Notes under the pieces: generated by a model
Told to the model about the DNA's origin: nothing
What the model saw: only the letters and a program-made list of their open reading frames with translations
Databases searched by the model: none
Translations under genes and position numbers: made by a program
Assembly: GCF_005116675.2 (NCBI RefSeq)
Contig: NZ_CP050699.1
Location: forward strand, 4,707,001-4,771,000
Reading direction: 5' to 3'
DNA length: 64,000 bases
Origin: Desulfosediminicola ganghwensis
Lineage (GTDB): Bacteria; Desulfobacterota; Desulfobulbia; Desulfobulbales; Desulfocapsaceae
Shown: one piece after another, positions 43,135 to 52,079 of the stretch
Numbering within the stretch: the first letter of the stretch is position 1
Layout: the number at the start of each line of letters is the position of its first letter

Positions 43135-43938
43135 ATGACCATTACCCATTTTTCTATCGATACCAGCTCCGACGGGCATGTACACACTAAGCTGTGCAAT
43201 CATGCCACCGGTGAGATGGAAGAGTACGTTCTCTCCGCCATAGATCGCGGTCTGAGAGAAATGTATTTTTTGGAACATCTTGAAGCAGGTGTGAATTACG
43301 CCCCCAGAACCTGGCTCACCGAAGCTGATTTTGCCTACTATTGCGAGGAGGGGGAGCGACTTCGCCGGAAATATGCAGACCGCATATCTGTGAATATCGG
43401 TATCGAACTTGGTTACAACTCCAGCCACAGCAAGGAGCTTCTAACAGGCGCGCGGGCCAAACCGTGGGATAGAATTGGCTTATCCTGCCATTTTCTGCAG
43501 ATTCCCGGCTCTAATAAGCATATCAACCTGCTCAGTCGCAAACAGGAGAACATCGATCGCGCCAGGGAGTATGGTCTTGGGACTCTGCTCAGCCTCTATT
43601 ACGACACCTTATTAGAAGCAGTGGAAAATATTCCGGCGGATGTACTTTGCCATCTCGACGCGCCTTTGCGCTATAGTGGTCCTATTCAACTAACCGACTA
43701 TCACCTTGAGCAGATTGACCGGTTACTTACCGCCGTCAAAGCCAAAGGCATGGCCATGGAGATCAATACTTCGGGTATCCCGATCCGTAAAGAACCTTTC
43801 CCTGCCAAGCCCCTGGTAAAAATGGCTCTTGATCATGGGATTCAACTTGTGGCCGGCTCCGATTCACACAAACCGGAGGATATAGGCCGACATTTTGACG
43901 AACTCGAAATTTATATCGCCGAAGTGAAGGCTTTATAA
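43135..43938 (+). CDS. PHP-domain phosphoesterase (histidinol-phosphatase-like)
   Basis: A 267-residue PHP-family metal-dependent phosphatase. Metal ligands are visible: DGHVHTKLCNHATG (first HxH), EHLE, GIELGYNS, GLSCHFLQ, HLDAPLRYS and the late GSDSHKPEDIG. This is the order of histidinol-phosphatase HisJ, the enzyme that makes histidinol, but other substrates are possible and no his genes are near. The family starts shortly before the HxH, so the ATG at 43135 is suitable. A terminator follows. Confidence 0.85.
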   Translation: MTITHFSIDTSSDGHVHTKLCNHATGEMEEYVLSAIDRGLREMYFLEHLEAGVNYAPRTWLTEADFAYYCEEGERLRRKYADRISVNIGIELGYNSSHSKELLTGARAKPWDRIGLSCHFLQIPGSNKHINLLSRKQENIDRAREYGLGTLLSLYYDTLLEAVENIPADVLCHLDAPLRYSGPIQLTDYHLEQIDRLLTAVKAKGMAMEINTSGIPIRKEPFPAKPLVKMALDHGIQLVAGSDSHKPEDIGRHFDELEIYIAEVKAL

Positions 43939-43970
43939 CTCGATTATCTCCGCTTTTATCCATAAAAAAA

Positions 43971-44006
43971 TCCCCGTATGGCATATGCCGTACGGGGATT
44001 TTTTTT
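43971..44006. terminator. Bidirectional terminator
   Basis: TCCCCGTA (43971-43978) pairs with TACGGGGA (43991-43998), with a nested GGCATATGCC palindrome in the loop, an A-run before and eight T after. It serves the convergent PHP and CoA-disulfide reductase genes. Confidence 0.92.
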
Positions 44007-44023
44007 AAGCTCTATTAGCGTTG

Positions 44024-45748
44024 TTATTCAGGCAACCAATCTGCGCCCATGCGACGGATCACATTGAAACCACCGGGCAATACAAAGTGGTTCTTCTTGC
44101 CAACCGAATCGAGAAAAACCTGAACCTCGTATGAACGGGAACCTGCATTGCAGAAAATGATCAGGGTCTTATCATCCGGCAGCTCATTGTAACGTTCACG
44201 TATCTGCTCATACGGCAATGAGTTCCAGATCTCTTTACCGTGCTTTTCCTCAAACGGTGCTACCTGCTTGGGATGACGCACATCGAGCACCTGCCAGTCA
44301 GGTTTGCTGGAATGATCGGCCATCCAGGCAAAAAACTCAGACATCTGGATCTGACGCATCCTGCCGTCACAAATGTTGTCTGCTACATAGCCCGCCGCGT
44401 TGATCGCATCGATGGCTGGTGAGAATGGTGGTGCGTAGGCCATTTCCAGATTGCCGAATTCATCGATGGTGGCACCGCCTGCGATAGCCACCGCTGCAGC
44501 ATCAATGCGAGCGGAGAGTCCATCATTCATCGGGCCGACACCTTCCAGGCCCAGCACTTTTCTGGTTCTGCGGTCAAAAACCAGCTCAAAGCAAATAATA
44601 TCCTGGCCTGGAAAAAAGTGTGCCCTGTCTGATGGTGAAGTAAGAGAAGTATCGGCATCGTAACCTTCAGCCAAAGCCTCTTTCAGACTCAAACCAACAG
44701 AGCCGATAGAGATCTCAAAAGCTTTCATGATGAACGCCCCTGCGCTTCCCTTGAATAAAGACGGAATGCCAGCCATATTGTCCGCAGCCACACGACCTTC
44801 CCTGTTGGCCAGGCTACCGAAAGGAGCAACGAAACGCTTTCCTGTCACCAGGTGTGGAATTTCTACACAGTCACCCGCTGCATAGATGTTTGCATCTGAA
44901 GTCTGCATCCGCTCGTTCACCACAATACCACCGGTGGCTCCAACCTGAAGGCCGGCATCAACTGCAAGCTGAGAACGTGGGCGAACACCCGCTGCCATAA
45001 TGACCAGATCGGCTTCCAGGGTGCGGTTAGCAGTGCGAACACCTGTCACCTTGCCGGCTTCGCCTACAATCTCCTCGGCGGCCTCGCCCAGATAGACCTC
45101 GACGTTGTTATCCCTGAGATGTTTGGTGAGAATTGCAGCCATATTGGTGCCTACCGCTTTGGGCAGCAGTTGATCCATGAATTCGACAACTGCCGTCTCT
45201 ACCCCCCATAGATCGGTGAGAGCCTCGGCCATCTCAAGGCCGATTGCCCCGCCGCCGATTACCACCGCCTTTCCTACCTGGCCTTTGGCGATTCGTTCTT
45301 TAATATCGATTGCTTTATGCAGATCACTGATGGTGAAAACACCATCGAGATCTTTACCGGGGATTGGGAGTACAAACGGCTGGCTACCTGTGGCAAGCAT
45401 CAGCTGGTCATACTCGAGTGTGCCCTTTTCACCGGTCTCTACCTTTTCGATTGAGACGGTTTTATTCTCCCGATCAATAGCCACGGCTCTGGTGGAGGTA
45501 AGGGTCTTGACCCCCTTGGCGCAGGCAAAGAACTTCTCATCACGAACCATGTGAAAGCTGGTGGAGCGGAGTTCTTTCTCATCCGCCACATCACCGGAAA
45601 CATAATACGGAATACCGCAACCGCCGTAGGAGATTACGCTATCCTGATCCACCATGGTCACATCTGCGTCAGGCATCAGCCTTTTCAATCGAACGGCAGC
45701 TTTGGGTCCGGCCGCAACTCCACCAATAATCACTATTCTTTTACTCAC
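44024..45748 (-). CDS. CoA-disulfide reductase/rhodanese fusion
   Basis: A 574-residue flavoprotein. The N-terminal FAD/NAD(P)H disulfide reductase part shows IVIIGGVAAGPKAA, the active-site cysteine 44 in YGGCGIPYYVSGDV, and NAD- and FAD-binding motifs (VVIGGGAIGLEMAEAL, IYAAGDCVEI). The C-terminal rhodanese domain (about 470-574) keeps its cysteine in IIFCNAGSRS. Such fusions reduce CoA disulfide, CoA persulfide or polysulfide with NAD(P)H, which suits a sulfur-metabolising anaerobe. The start is GTG, preceded by GGAGG. It is a single gene. Confidence 0.92.
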   Translation of the reverse strand: MSKRIVIIGGVAAGPKAAVRLKRLMPDADVTMVDQDSVISYGGCGIPYYVSGDVADEKELRSTSFHMVRDEKFFACAKGVKTLTSTRAVAIDRENKTVSIEKVETGEKGTLEYDQLMLATGSQPFVLPIPGKDLDGVFTISDLHKAIDIKERIAKGQVGKAVVIGGGAIGLEMAEALTDLWGVETAVVEFMDQLLPKAVGTNMAAILTKHLRDNNVEVYLGEAAEEIVGEAGKVTGVRTANRTLEADLVIMAAGVRPRSQLAVDAGLQVGATGGIVVNERMQTSDANIYAAGDCVEIPHLVTGKRFVAPFGSLANREGRVAADNMAGIPSLFKGSAGAFIMKAFEISIGSVGLSLKEALAEGYDADTSLTSPSDRAHFFPGQDIICFELVFDRRTRKVLGLEGVGPMNDGLSARIDAAAVAIAGGATIDEFGNLEMAYAPPFSPAIDAINAAGYVADNICDGRMRQIQMSEFFAWMADHSSKPDWQVLDVRHPKQVAPFEEKHGKEIWNSLPYEQIRERYNELPDDKTLIIFCNAGSRSYEVQVFLDSVGKKNHFVLPGGFNVIRRMGADWLPE

Positions 45749-45970
45749 TTCCGCCTCCGGTAGGTTTATATATTTAACTGGAAGTTATTATGAAGATAAC
45801 ACTATAGCGTCGTACGCTATTTTCAGACATATGAACACTATCAGCACAAAAAGACAAGCCGATTCAGGTTTAACCTGTGGCGATGATTGCTTCATGGAGA
45901 CAGCCTGTAACCTTCTATCTTATCAGGCCAGCACCAGATATGTAAGGAAAGCGAACCCTCCGACAGCCTC

Positions 45971-46777
45971 TCAGGATCCCGATCTCTCAAGTAAATAATC
46001 AAGACGCAACCGGTGTCGCTGATCAAAGAGATTTTTACTGGTAGCCCAGATAGCCGCAATTACACCGAAACCTGTGCCTGCTGCGATCAGCATCATAATC
46101 AGAATCTGATACTTCACCGCCTCAACGGGTGGAGTTCCACCGAGAATCTGACCGGTCATCATGCCGGGCAGGCTTATAATTCCTGCTGCCGCCATTGAGT
46201 TGATGATCGGCATCATTCCCGTTCGCATGCAATCTTTGCGAATCTGCTCGCTCGCCTCCTGCCAGGTCTGTCCCAGCATCAATCGTTGCTCCACGACAGC
46301 ACGCTTATCATAGAACATCGTCGTTAGACGATCAACAGCCAAAGCGATACCTGTCATGGTGTTTCCAAGCAGCATCCCCAATAGCGGGATTGCATATTGC
46401 GGGGTGTACCAGGGGTCTACCCGTATAACGACCAATATGGAAATACAGGCCACTGAAAAGGAAGAAACGAACATAGCACCAGTCCCAATCAGATAGCCGG
46501 TACGGCCTCGAAAACGTCTCTGCTGCCTCGCCTCGACCTCTCTGCCAGCCATGGCAAGCATTATAAACGACATCAGCACAACCAGCCAACCGCTGGCATT
46601 GCCAAATAAAAACTTTAGCACCAAACCGATAAAAAGGAGTTGAGCTGTCATCCTGCAGGTGAAAATAATAAGCTTCTTCTCAATACCCAGACTCAAACAC
46701 ATGCTGGTCACAGCCAGAGCAACGAGCAACAGCGAGGCCAGCCCGAGATCGAAGGCGCTCAGAGAAATTACATTCAT
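45971..46777 (-). CDS. fetB: FetB-type ABC permease
   Basis: A 268-residue membrane protein of the UPF0014/FetB family with about seven transmembrane segments. The family signature lies in GMLLGNTMTGIALAVDRL and in SMAAAGIISLPGMMTGQILG. FetA-FetB exports iron and protects against oxidative stress in E. coli. It overlaps fetA by four bases (ATGA), so the pair is translationally coupled. It is the last gene of a long minus-strand run. No clear terminator was found after it. Confidence 0.9.
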   Translation of the reverse strand: MNVISLSAFDLGLASLLLVALAVTSMCLSLGIEKKLIIFTCRMTAQLLFIGLVLKFLFGNASGWLVVLMSFIMLAMAGREVEARQQRRFRGRTGYLIGTGAMFVSSFSVACISILVVIRVDPWYTPQYAIPLLGMLLGNTMTGIALAVDRLTTMFYDKRAVVEQRLMLGQTWQEASEQIRKDCMRTGMMPIINSMAAAGIISLPGMMTGQILGGTPPVEAVKYQILIMMLIAAGTGFGVIAAIWATSKNLFDQRHRLRLDYLLERSGS

Positions 46778-47493
46778 TGTGTCCTCTTTGAGGAAACCTT
46801 TTGCGGTTGCATCATAGACATGGAGTTTCTTTTAAGCTCTAAAATGCTTGAGGCCACCCTTGCCAGTTGTTCCTTATCGTGACTCACCCAAAGCACAGAG
46901 AGATTCTGTTCCTGCCTGAGCTGACTGATAAGACGTTCGAGTTGGTCTGTGTGATATGCATCCAGACCTGAAGTTGGTTCATCAAGAAGCAATACCTGCG
47001 GTTGTAAAACCAACGCCCGAACCAGCGCCAACCGCTGTTTCTCGCCGGTGGACAACCTGCTCACATGCCAGTTCAAAACATCGTCGTCAAAACCGAGTGC
47101 CACGATTGCCCTGTTGAACAGTTCAGTGTCCAACCCTGTGGTGAAATGTGGTTTTACAGTGTCATGCCACCAGGCCGATTCTGCGGGCACCATCAAGACT
47201 CTGCTTCGCCACCTTTGTGGGGCAACACTGTCTATCGGCTCCCCGAAAAGAGTGATGGTGCCGGAGTGGGGGATGAGATCGGCAAGAGCCCTCAGCATCT
47301 GGGACTTCCCCACACCGGACTGTCCGCTGATACCGACGCATTGGCCTGTCGGCAGCGAGAAACTGTATGGTCCGTTTTCCAGAAACTCAAGAGATTCAAC
47401 TACCAGGCACGTCGGGGAGGTTGAGGCGAAAGATGAATTATTCAAGTTGTTCTCATTTGACAGGAAGCTCGATCGAGAAGGTTGTGCCTTCAT
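46774..47493 (-). CDS. fetA: FetA-type ABC ATPase
   Basis: A 239-residue ATPase of the iron-export transporter. Walker A GISGQSGVGKSQMLRAL, signature LSTGEKQRLALVRAL, Walker B VLLLDEPTSGLDAYHT and the switch His in VLWVSHD are all present. The frame from ATG 47493 overlaps the upstream kinase gene by 41 bases and gives a non-conserved leader; a TTG at 47444 just past the kinase stop is an alternative start that gives the usual family length. It is coupled to fetB. Confidence 0.9.
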   Translation of the reverse strand: MKAQPSRSSFLSNENNLNNSSFASTSPTCLVVESLEFLENGPYSFSLPTGQCVGISGQSGVGKSQMLRALADLIPHSGTITLFGEPIDSVAPQRWRSRVLMVPAESAWWHDTVKPHFTTGLDTELFNRAIVALGFDDDVLNWHVSRLSTGEKQRLALVRALVLQPQVLLLDEPTSGLDAYHTDQLERLISQLRQEQNLSVLWVSHDKEQLARVASSILELKRNSMSMMQPQKVSSKRTQ

Positions 47494-48922
47494 TTAGAGT
47501 ACTCTCGACGTGGATGGCACCGTTATGACTTTCTACTATATTTTTGGTAATAGCCAGACCGAGACCGGTACCCTTGTGCTTATCAGTAAAAAACGGGGTG
47601 AAAATCTTGTCAAGTTTGTCGCTGTCCATGCCCGGCCCGCTGTCCTCTATGGCAATGACCAGATTCTCTGATGAATTTACCAATGTTGCGACCTTCAGCT
47701 TACCACCCTGTTCCATAGCCTGCAGACCATTTATCAGGATGTTAAGGAGCGCTCTATACAGCTGGGCGTCATCTATGGGGATCAGTGGCAGGTCGGTCGC
47801 CAGATCGATTTCAAGCTCGACATTCTGTTCCTTGATCATGGGTGAAGCAAAATTGAGCACTTTTTCCATCAGGACATTAACATCGCCCATTGCCAGCTTT
47901 GGCGCCTGAGGTCTCGCAAAATCGAGAAACTCTATAACAATATCGTTCAAGCGACTGGTTTCATCGACAATAATCCTGGCCAGATGTTCATTCCCCGGGG
48001 CGACCTTTAAAATACGCTTCTCAAGTATCTCAGCGGTACTGCGCACTATGCCAAGCGGACTTTTAATCTCGTGGGAAACCGTGGCCACCATGGTACCAAG
48101 GTGGGCGAGTCGCTCAGCCTGATTCAATTTCTCCTCAAGGCGCAACCGCTCGAGAGCCCTGGATTCAATTATCCTGCCTGCTCTGGCAACAATCATTCGA
48201 AGGACCAGAAACAAAACCATCATTACCGCACTGGATACCGCAATAATGCTGCCCTGAAGCCTGATAATATTGGTGTACTCATTGCTGAGGTCTTTGGCGA
48301 TTTCAATTACGCCCATTATCGCCTCAGTCCCCTCTCCTGTTTCCCTGACCTGCCTGAAGGGTATGTAGCTCGATAATTCACAACTTGGAGGTTGATTGAC
48401 CGGTAGTAAGTTCAACACACTACCTTCATAGTGCAGCCTGGAGTTGGCTATGCCCTGGAGAGCGAATTCATACTCAGGCCCACCAAGATTTTTTCGCCCC
48501 ACCATTTCCGGAATAGTCGAATATGAAATGATATTTATTGAGGAATCGTAAATAGTCACCGACTCGATCTTCATCCCCTGAATAACACCTCGAACAATGG
48601 CGTCGAGATTGGCGAACTGCTCAGGATGGCTCAGGGCAATATTTCCATAACGAACAACGGTCGGCAGAACAAATCGTCGAAACACCTGCTGATTGAGGTT
48701 TTCAGCCAACACCATGGAATACTCTTCACTCTGTTTGAGCATGACTTTGCGAGCATTGTTGGAAATTGCCCAGGAAAGGAAGAGCGTAAAGATGAGAATG
48801 AAGAACAAACTGGAAAAAGTGAAATATTTGACCAGGGTAAACGGCTGCAAGCCCGCATCCAGAGTCTTTTTCTTCTGGCGGGCCTTTATCTCCTCAGCAA
48901 CCCTCGTTGCCTCTTTATTCAT
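47453..48922 (-). CDS. Membrane sensor histidine kinase
   Basis: A two-transmembrane kinase, 489 residues from ATG 48922. Membrane segments lie at about 29-50 and 225-245 with an extracytoplasmic sensor of some 170 residues between. Then come the phosphorylation site (LGTMVATVSHEIKSPLGIV) and the ATPase domain (DSGPGMDSDKLDKIFTPFFT, GTGLGLAITKNIV). The frame is open up to 48982, but ATG 48922 overlaps the upstream stop by eight bases and is preferred; neither start has a strong ribosome site. There is no adjacent response regulator. It lies directly before fetA. Confidence 0.85.
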   Translation of the reverse strand: MNKEATRVAEEIKARQKKKTLDAGLQPFTLVKYFTFSSLFFILIFTLFLSWAISNNARKVMLKQSEEYSMVLAENLNQQVFRRFVLPTVVRYGNIALSHPEQFANLDAIVRGVIQGMKIESVTIYDSSINIISYSTIPEMVGRKNLGGPEYEFALQGIANSRLHYEGSVLNLLPVNQPPSCELSSYIPFRQVRETGEGTEAIMGVIEIAKDLSNEYTNIIRLQGSIIAVSSAVMMVLFLVLRMIVARAGRIIESRALERLRLEEKLNQAERLAHLGTMVATVSHEIKSPLGIVRSTAEILEKRILKVAPGNEHLARIIVDETSRLNDIVIEFLDFARPQAPKLAMGDVNVLMEKVLNFASPMIKEQNVELEIDLATDLPLIPIDDAQLYRALLNILINGLQAMEQGGKLKVATLVNSSENLVIAIEDSGPGMDSDKLDKIFTPFFTDKHKGTGLGLAITKNIVESHNGAIHVESTLNEGTTFSIELPVK

Positions 48923-50825
48923 TGCAAACACCGCAACGGCGGCAGATTGAGGTGTCACAGGCACTGGTCGTTTTTTCATCAAAGGCCCGCTGATATTCGC
49001 ACCAGAGATAATCGTGCTTTATACCATGATCAATGACATACCAGCCGAACCAGCTGCTTTCATCAAAACCGCATATGGCAAACTGCTCGGGGGTGAGCGC
49101 GTTCTTTTTCATGGCCTGTTTCCAGTTTAGACCACGTTCCGCCATATCATTTAAAACCGTAGCGATACGACGATCCGCCCTGGCCAGTACCGCCTGAAAC
49201 AATACACTCTCCGGCTTGTCAAACTGCAGGTGTACGTTGGCAATTTTCGACAGTTCCCTGCGCAGCAATTTCTGCCTGCGCTTCAACTCCATGACCACTT
49301 TTTTACTATCACCCAACTCACCTTTCGGTAGTGGGTCACTCATGCCAAAGGGATGATATTGAAAGGGAGTCCAGGGCTTCGGCGCAAAACAGTTTACCGA
49401 GATGCCTATTTCGGTGAGCCTGCCGCGTGCTTTGCCAATGGGATCAATTCGATCCTTGATCTTTTTGACCAGATCAATAGCTTCCTGCAGATCCTCGTCA
49501 CTCTCTGTGGGAAGCCCGATCATCAAGTAAAGCTTCAGTTTGAATATGCCGGCGTCAACCAACCGTTCTGCGGCATCGAGCAGATCCTGCTCATCAAGTC
49601 CCTTATTAATAACCCGTCGCAGACGTTCTGAGCAACCATCCGGGGCGATGGCCACGCTTTTCAATTTGCTTGCCGAGAGCAGGTCGATGAGAGGCTGGTT
49701 GAGTCTGTCAGCCCTGAGAGAGGAAAATGAAAGGGCACAACCGCTCTCTCGCAGATAATCACTGATCATCTCTAAAGATTCACTGTTCGCCATCTCCATA
49801 CCAAGCAGACCGACACGATCAACATCACTGTAGCGTGCCCGAAGCCCTTCCACCACAGCATCGCCATCCCACAGCCTCGGTGGACGATAAATAAAACCGG
49901 CTGCACAAAAACGACAACCACGGGAGCAGCCGCGACCCAGCTCGGTAAGATGCATCTCTGAGAACTCAGCTTCCGGCGTTATAAGCTGGGAATGCCCGGC
50001 AACAGGGGATTTCTCCACCACGGATTTGGTCACATGCTGAGGAATCCCTGCCTCTGCCTGATAGCTGGAGAGTAGCCCGTCTTCATCATAAACTGGTGTA
50101 TACAGGCCCGGCACATAACAACTGGAACGAGTGGTGGCTAAAGACCTCAGCAATTCACTGCGCGTTTTTCCCTCATAGGAATCAGCGATTTCCTGAACCA
50201 ACCCAGGCAGAACAGGTTCTGCCTCACCCAGAATCATCAGGTCTACAAATGGTGCCAATGGTTCAGGGTTCATGAAGGTGGCGACGCCACCACAGATAAC
50301 CAGTGGCTGCTCGCTGGAAATACTCTCGCTTCTGTTGCCGGCAAACGGTTCTATTGAGGCCGCTCGCAACATCTTCACAAGATTCAGATAATCGTGCTCG
50401 AAGCTGATGGAAATAAAGATGAGTGGAAAATGGTTCAGGGGCCGCTGTGATTCCATGGAACGCAGCGGTTCTCCATTTTCAGGAAGGAAAAATCTCTCGC
50501 AGACCAATTGATCATCTTCAGCGAGCAGGGCATAGACCAGCTGATAACCAAGACTGGACATACCCACTTCGTAAGTGTTTGGATACAACAGGGCAACAGG
50601 CAATCGCCCTGTCCATTTTTTCAGGTAACTGCCTTTTTCCAGGGTCAGCCTGGCATCTCGTTTATTCGAATACCCCTGTGCTTTCTTATACTGCTTCCTG
50701 ATACGTATGCCCTCAAAACTAATTGGCTTTTTTGCGTAAGTACGCCGGTGTCTCCAGCTGATCCTCGTTCTGCCAGGAAGGAATATCCCGCTTGGCTTCA
50801 GCATCACTGGATTTATGCACCCCAA
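48915..50825 (-). CDS. B12-binding-type radical SAM protein (TIGR03960-like)
   Basis: A radical SAM protein of the large uncharacterised family with an N-terminal B12-binding-like domain. Seen: VALLYPNTYEVGMSSLGYQL, ICGGVATFMNPEPLAPFVDL, the cluster motif RGCSRGCRFCAAGFIYRP, and a C-terminal cysteine set (CDTSICRRCGVC). The start is unresolved: ATG 50825 or 50804 lie inside ftsZ, and after the ftsZ stop no ATG, GTG or TTG occurs before the conserved region. Either it starts inside ftsZ or at a non-standard codon. Its substrate is unknown; relatives are often linked with tRNA or cell-envelope genes. Confidence 0.85.
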   Translation of the reverse strand: MGCINPVMLKPSGIFLPGRTRISWRHRRTYAKKPISFEGIRIRKQYKKAQGYSNKRDARLTLEKGSYLKKWTGRLPVALLYPNTYEVGMSSLGYQLVYALLAEDDQLVCERFFLPENGEPLRSMESQRPLNHFPLIFISISFEHDYLNLVKMLRAASIEPFAGNRSESISSEQPLVICGGVATFMNPEPLAPFVDLMILGEAEPVLPGLVQEIADSYEGKTRSELLRSLATTRSSCYVPGLYTPVYDEDGLLSSYQAEAGIPQHVTKSVVEKSPVAGHSQLITPEAEFSEMHLTELGRGCSRGCRFCAAGFIYRPPRLWDGDAVVEGLRARYSDVDRVGLLGMEMANSESLEMISDYLRESGCALSFSSLRADRLNQPLIDLLSASKLKSVAIAPDGCSERLRRVINKGLDEQDLLDAAERLVDAGIFKLKLYLMIGLPTESDEDLQEAIDLVKKIKDRIDPIGKARGRLTEIGISVNCFAPKPWTPFQYHPFGMSDPLPKGELGDSKKVVMELKRRQKLLRRELSKIANVHLQFDKPESVLFQAVLARADRRIATVLNDMAERGLNWKQAMKKNALTPEQFAICGFDESSWFGWYVIDHGIKHDYLWCEYQRAFDEKTTSACDTSICRRCGVCNE

Positions 50826-51966
50826 AGGGGTCAGAGGTCTCGAAATTTGAACCCGGCAACCTCGTCACTCTTGGATTATGTCTATTTGGTGCTGCAGGTT
50901 TAGCTGATGAATTGACCGTATCCATTTCTCCGGCTGATATATGCTCCCTGTCAGCTCTCTTTACGTGCAGTTCATTTACCTTGGCGATAGCTTCTTTCTT
51001 GCCGGTAATATCACCCACACCGGTGGCAATTACAGTAACGTGGAGTTCATCATCTAAAGAGTCATCATAAAGTGCACCGATTACAACCTTGGCATCTTCA
51101 TCCACACGTTCCTGGATAAGTTGTGAAGCCTCCATAAATTCAGACATGGAAAAGGTCTCTTCGGAAGCGGAGATATTGATAAGCAGGCCACGGGCACCAT
51201 CGATACCAAAATCTTCCAACAGCTGATTGTCGATAGCTTTGCGTGCCGCTTCAACCGCACGATGCTCTCCAACCGCAGCGCCTGACCCCATAACCGCCGG
51301 ACCAACTTCTTTCATTACGGTTCTGAGATCGGCAAAGTCGGCGTTGATAAGCCCCGGCACATTGATCAGGTCGGTTATACCTTTCACCGCCTGCAGCAGC
51401 ACATCATCGGCCATGCTCAACATATCCGAAAGTTTGCTGTTTTTCTGCATCAACGACAACAAACGGTCATTGGGCACGGTTATAATGGTGTCGACATACT
51501 TCTGCAGTTCATCCCAACCCAGGTCGGCATTCTTCGAGCGGAACTTGCCTTCGAAGTTGAATGGTTTGGTCACCACTGCAACAGTAAGCGCACCAAGCTC
51601 TTTTGAGACTTTTGCCACAACCGGGGCTGCACCGGTACCGGTACCACCACCCAATCCTGCCGTGACAAAAACCATGTCGGCACCCTTCAGCGATTCCTTA
51701 ATATCCTCAAGGGATTCCAAGGCAGCCTGCTCTCCGGTCTCCGGCGTGGCGCCGGCTCCCAGCCCTTTGGTAACACTTGGGCCAAGCTGCAAGCAGACAT
51801 CAGCCTTTGATTGCATAAGGGCCTGCTTGTCGGTATTGGCTGCGATAAAATCCACACCCTGCAGTCGATTGGTAACCATGGTGTTGATCGCATTGCCGCC
51901 ACCACCGCCGACACCGATTACTTTTACGACTGCTACACCTTCTACTTCTGCCATTCTGAACGGCAT
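50719..51966 (-). CDS. ftsZ: Cell division protein FtsZ
   Basis: A 415-residue tubulin-like GTPase that forms the division ring at mid-cell. Seen: VIGVGGGGGNAINTMV, the tubulin signature GGGTGTGAAPV, and the T7-loop region NADFADLRTVM. The C-terminal peptide (IPSWQN...TPAYLRKKAN) for FtsA binding is present after a variable linker. ATG 51966 (MPFRMAEVEG) follows AGGGGGA; the longer frame from 51987 lacks support. The gap to ftsA is 113 bases. The next gene overlaps its end. Confidence 0.97.
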   Translation of the reverse strand: MPFRMAEVEGVAVVKVIGVGGGGGNAINTMVTNRLQGVDFIAANTDKQALMQSKADVCLQLGPSVTKGLGAGATPETGEQAALESLEDIKESLKGADMVFVTAGLGGGTGTGAAPVVAKVSKELGALTVAVVTKPFNFEGKFRSKNADLGWDELQKYVDTIITVPNDRLLSLMQKNSKLSDMLSMADDVLLQAVKGITDLINVPGLINADFADLRTVMKEVGPAVMGSGAAVGEHRAVEAARKAIDNQLLEDFGIDGARGLLINISASEETFSMSEFMEASQLIQERVDEDAKVVIGALYDDSLDDELHVTVIATGVGDITGKKEAIAKVNELHVKRADREHISAGEMDTVNSSAKPAAPNRHNPRVTRLPGSNFETSDPFGVHKSSDAEAKRDIPSWQNEDQLETPAYLRKKAN

Positions 51967-52079
51967 ACGGTTCCCCCTGCTACTCAATTAGATTATCGCT
52001 TGGGTAATGCGACAACCATAACATTCAAATAGTGCATAATATAGCACTTACACCCGTTCCAATAAACAAAAAATTACAG

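Noticed and set aside
45831-45998. Plus-strand frame between the CoA-disulfide reductase start and fetB
   Set aside because: No ribosome site; overlaps the fetB end and has no recognisable sequence.
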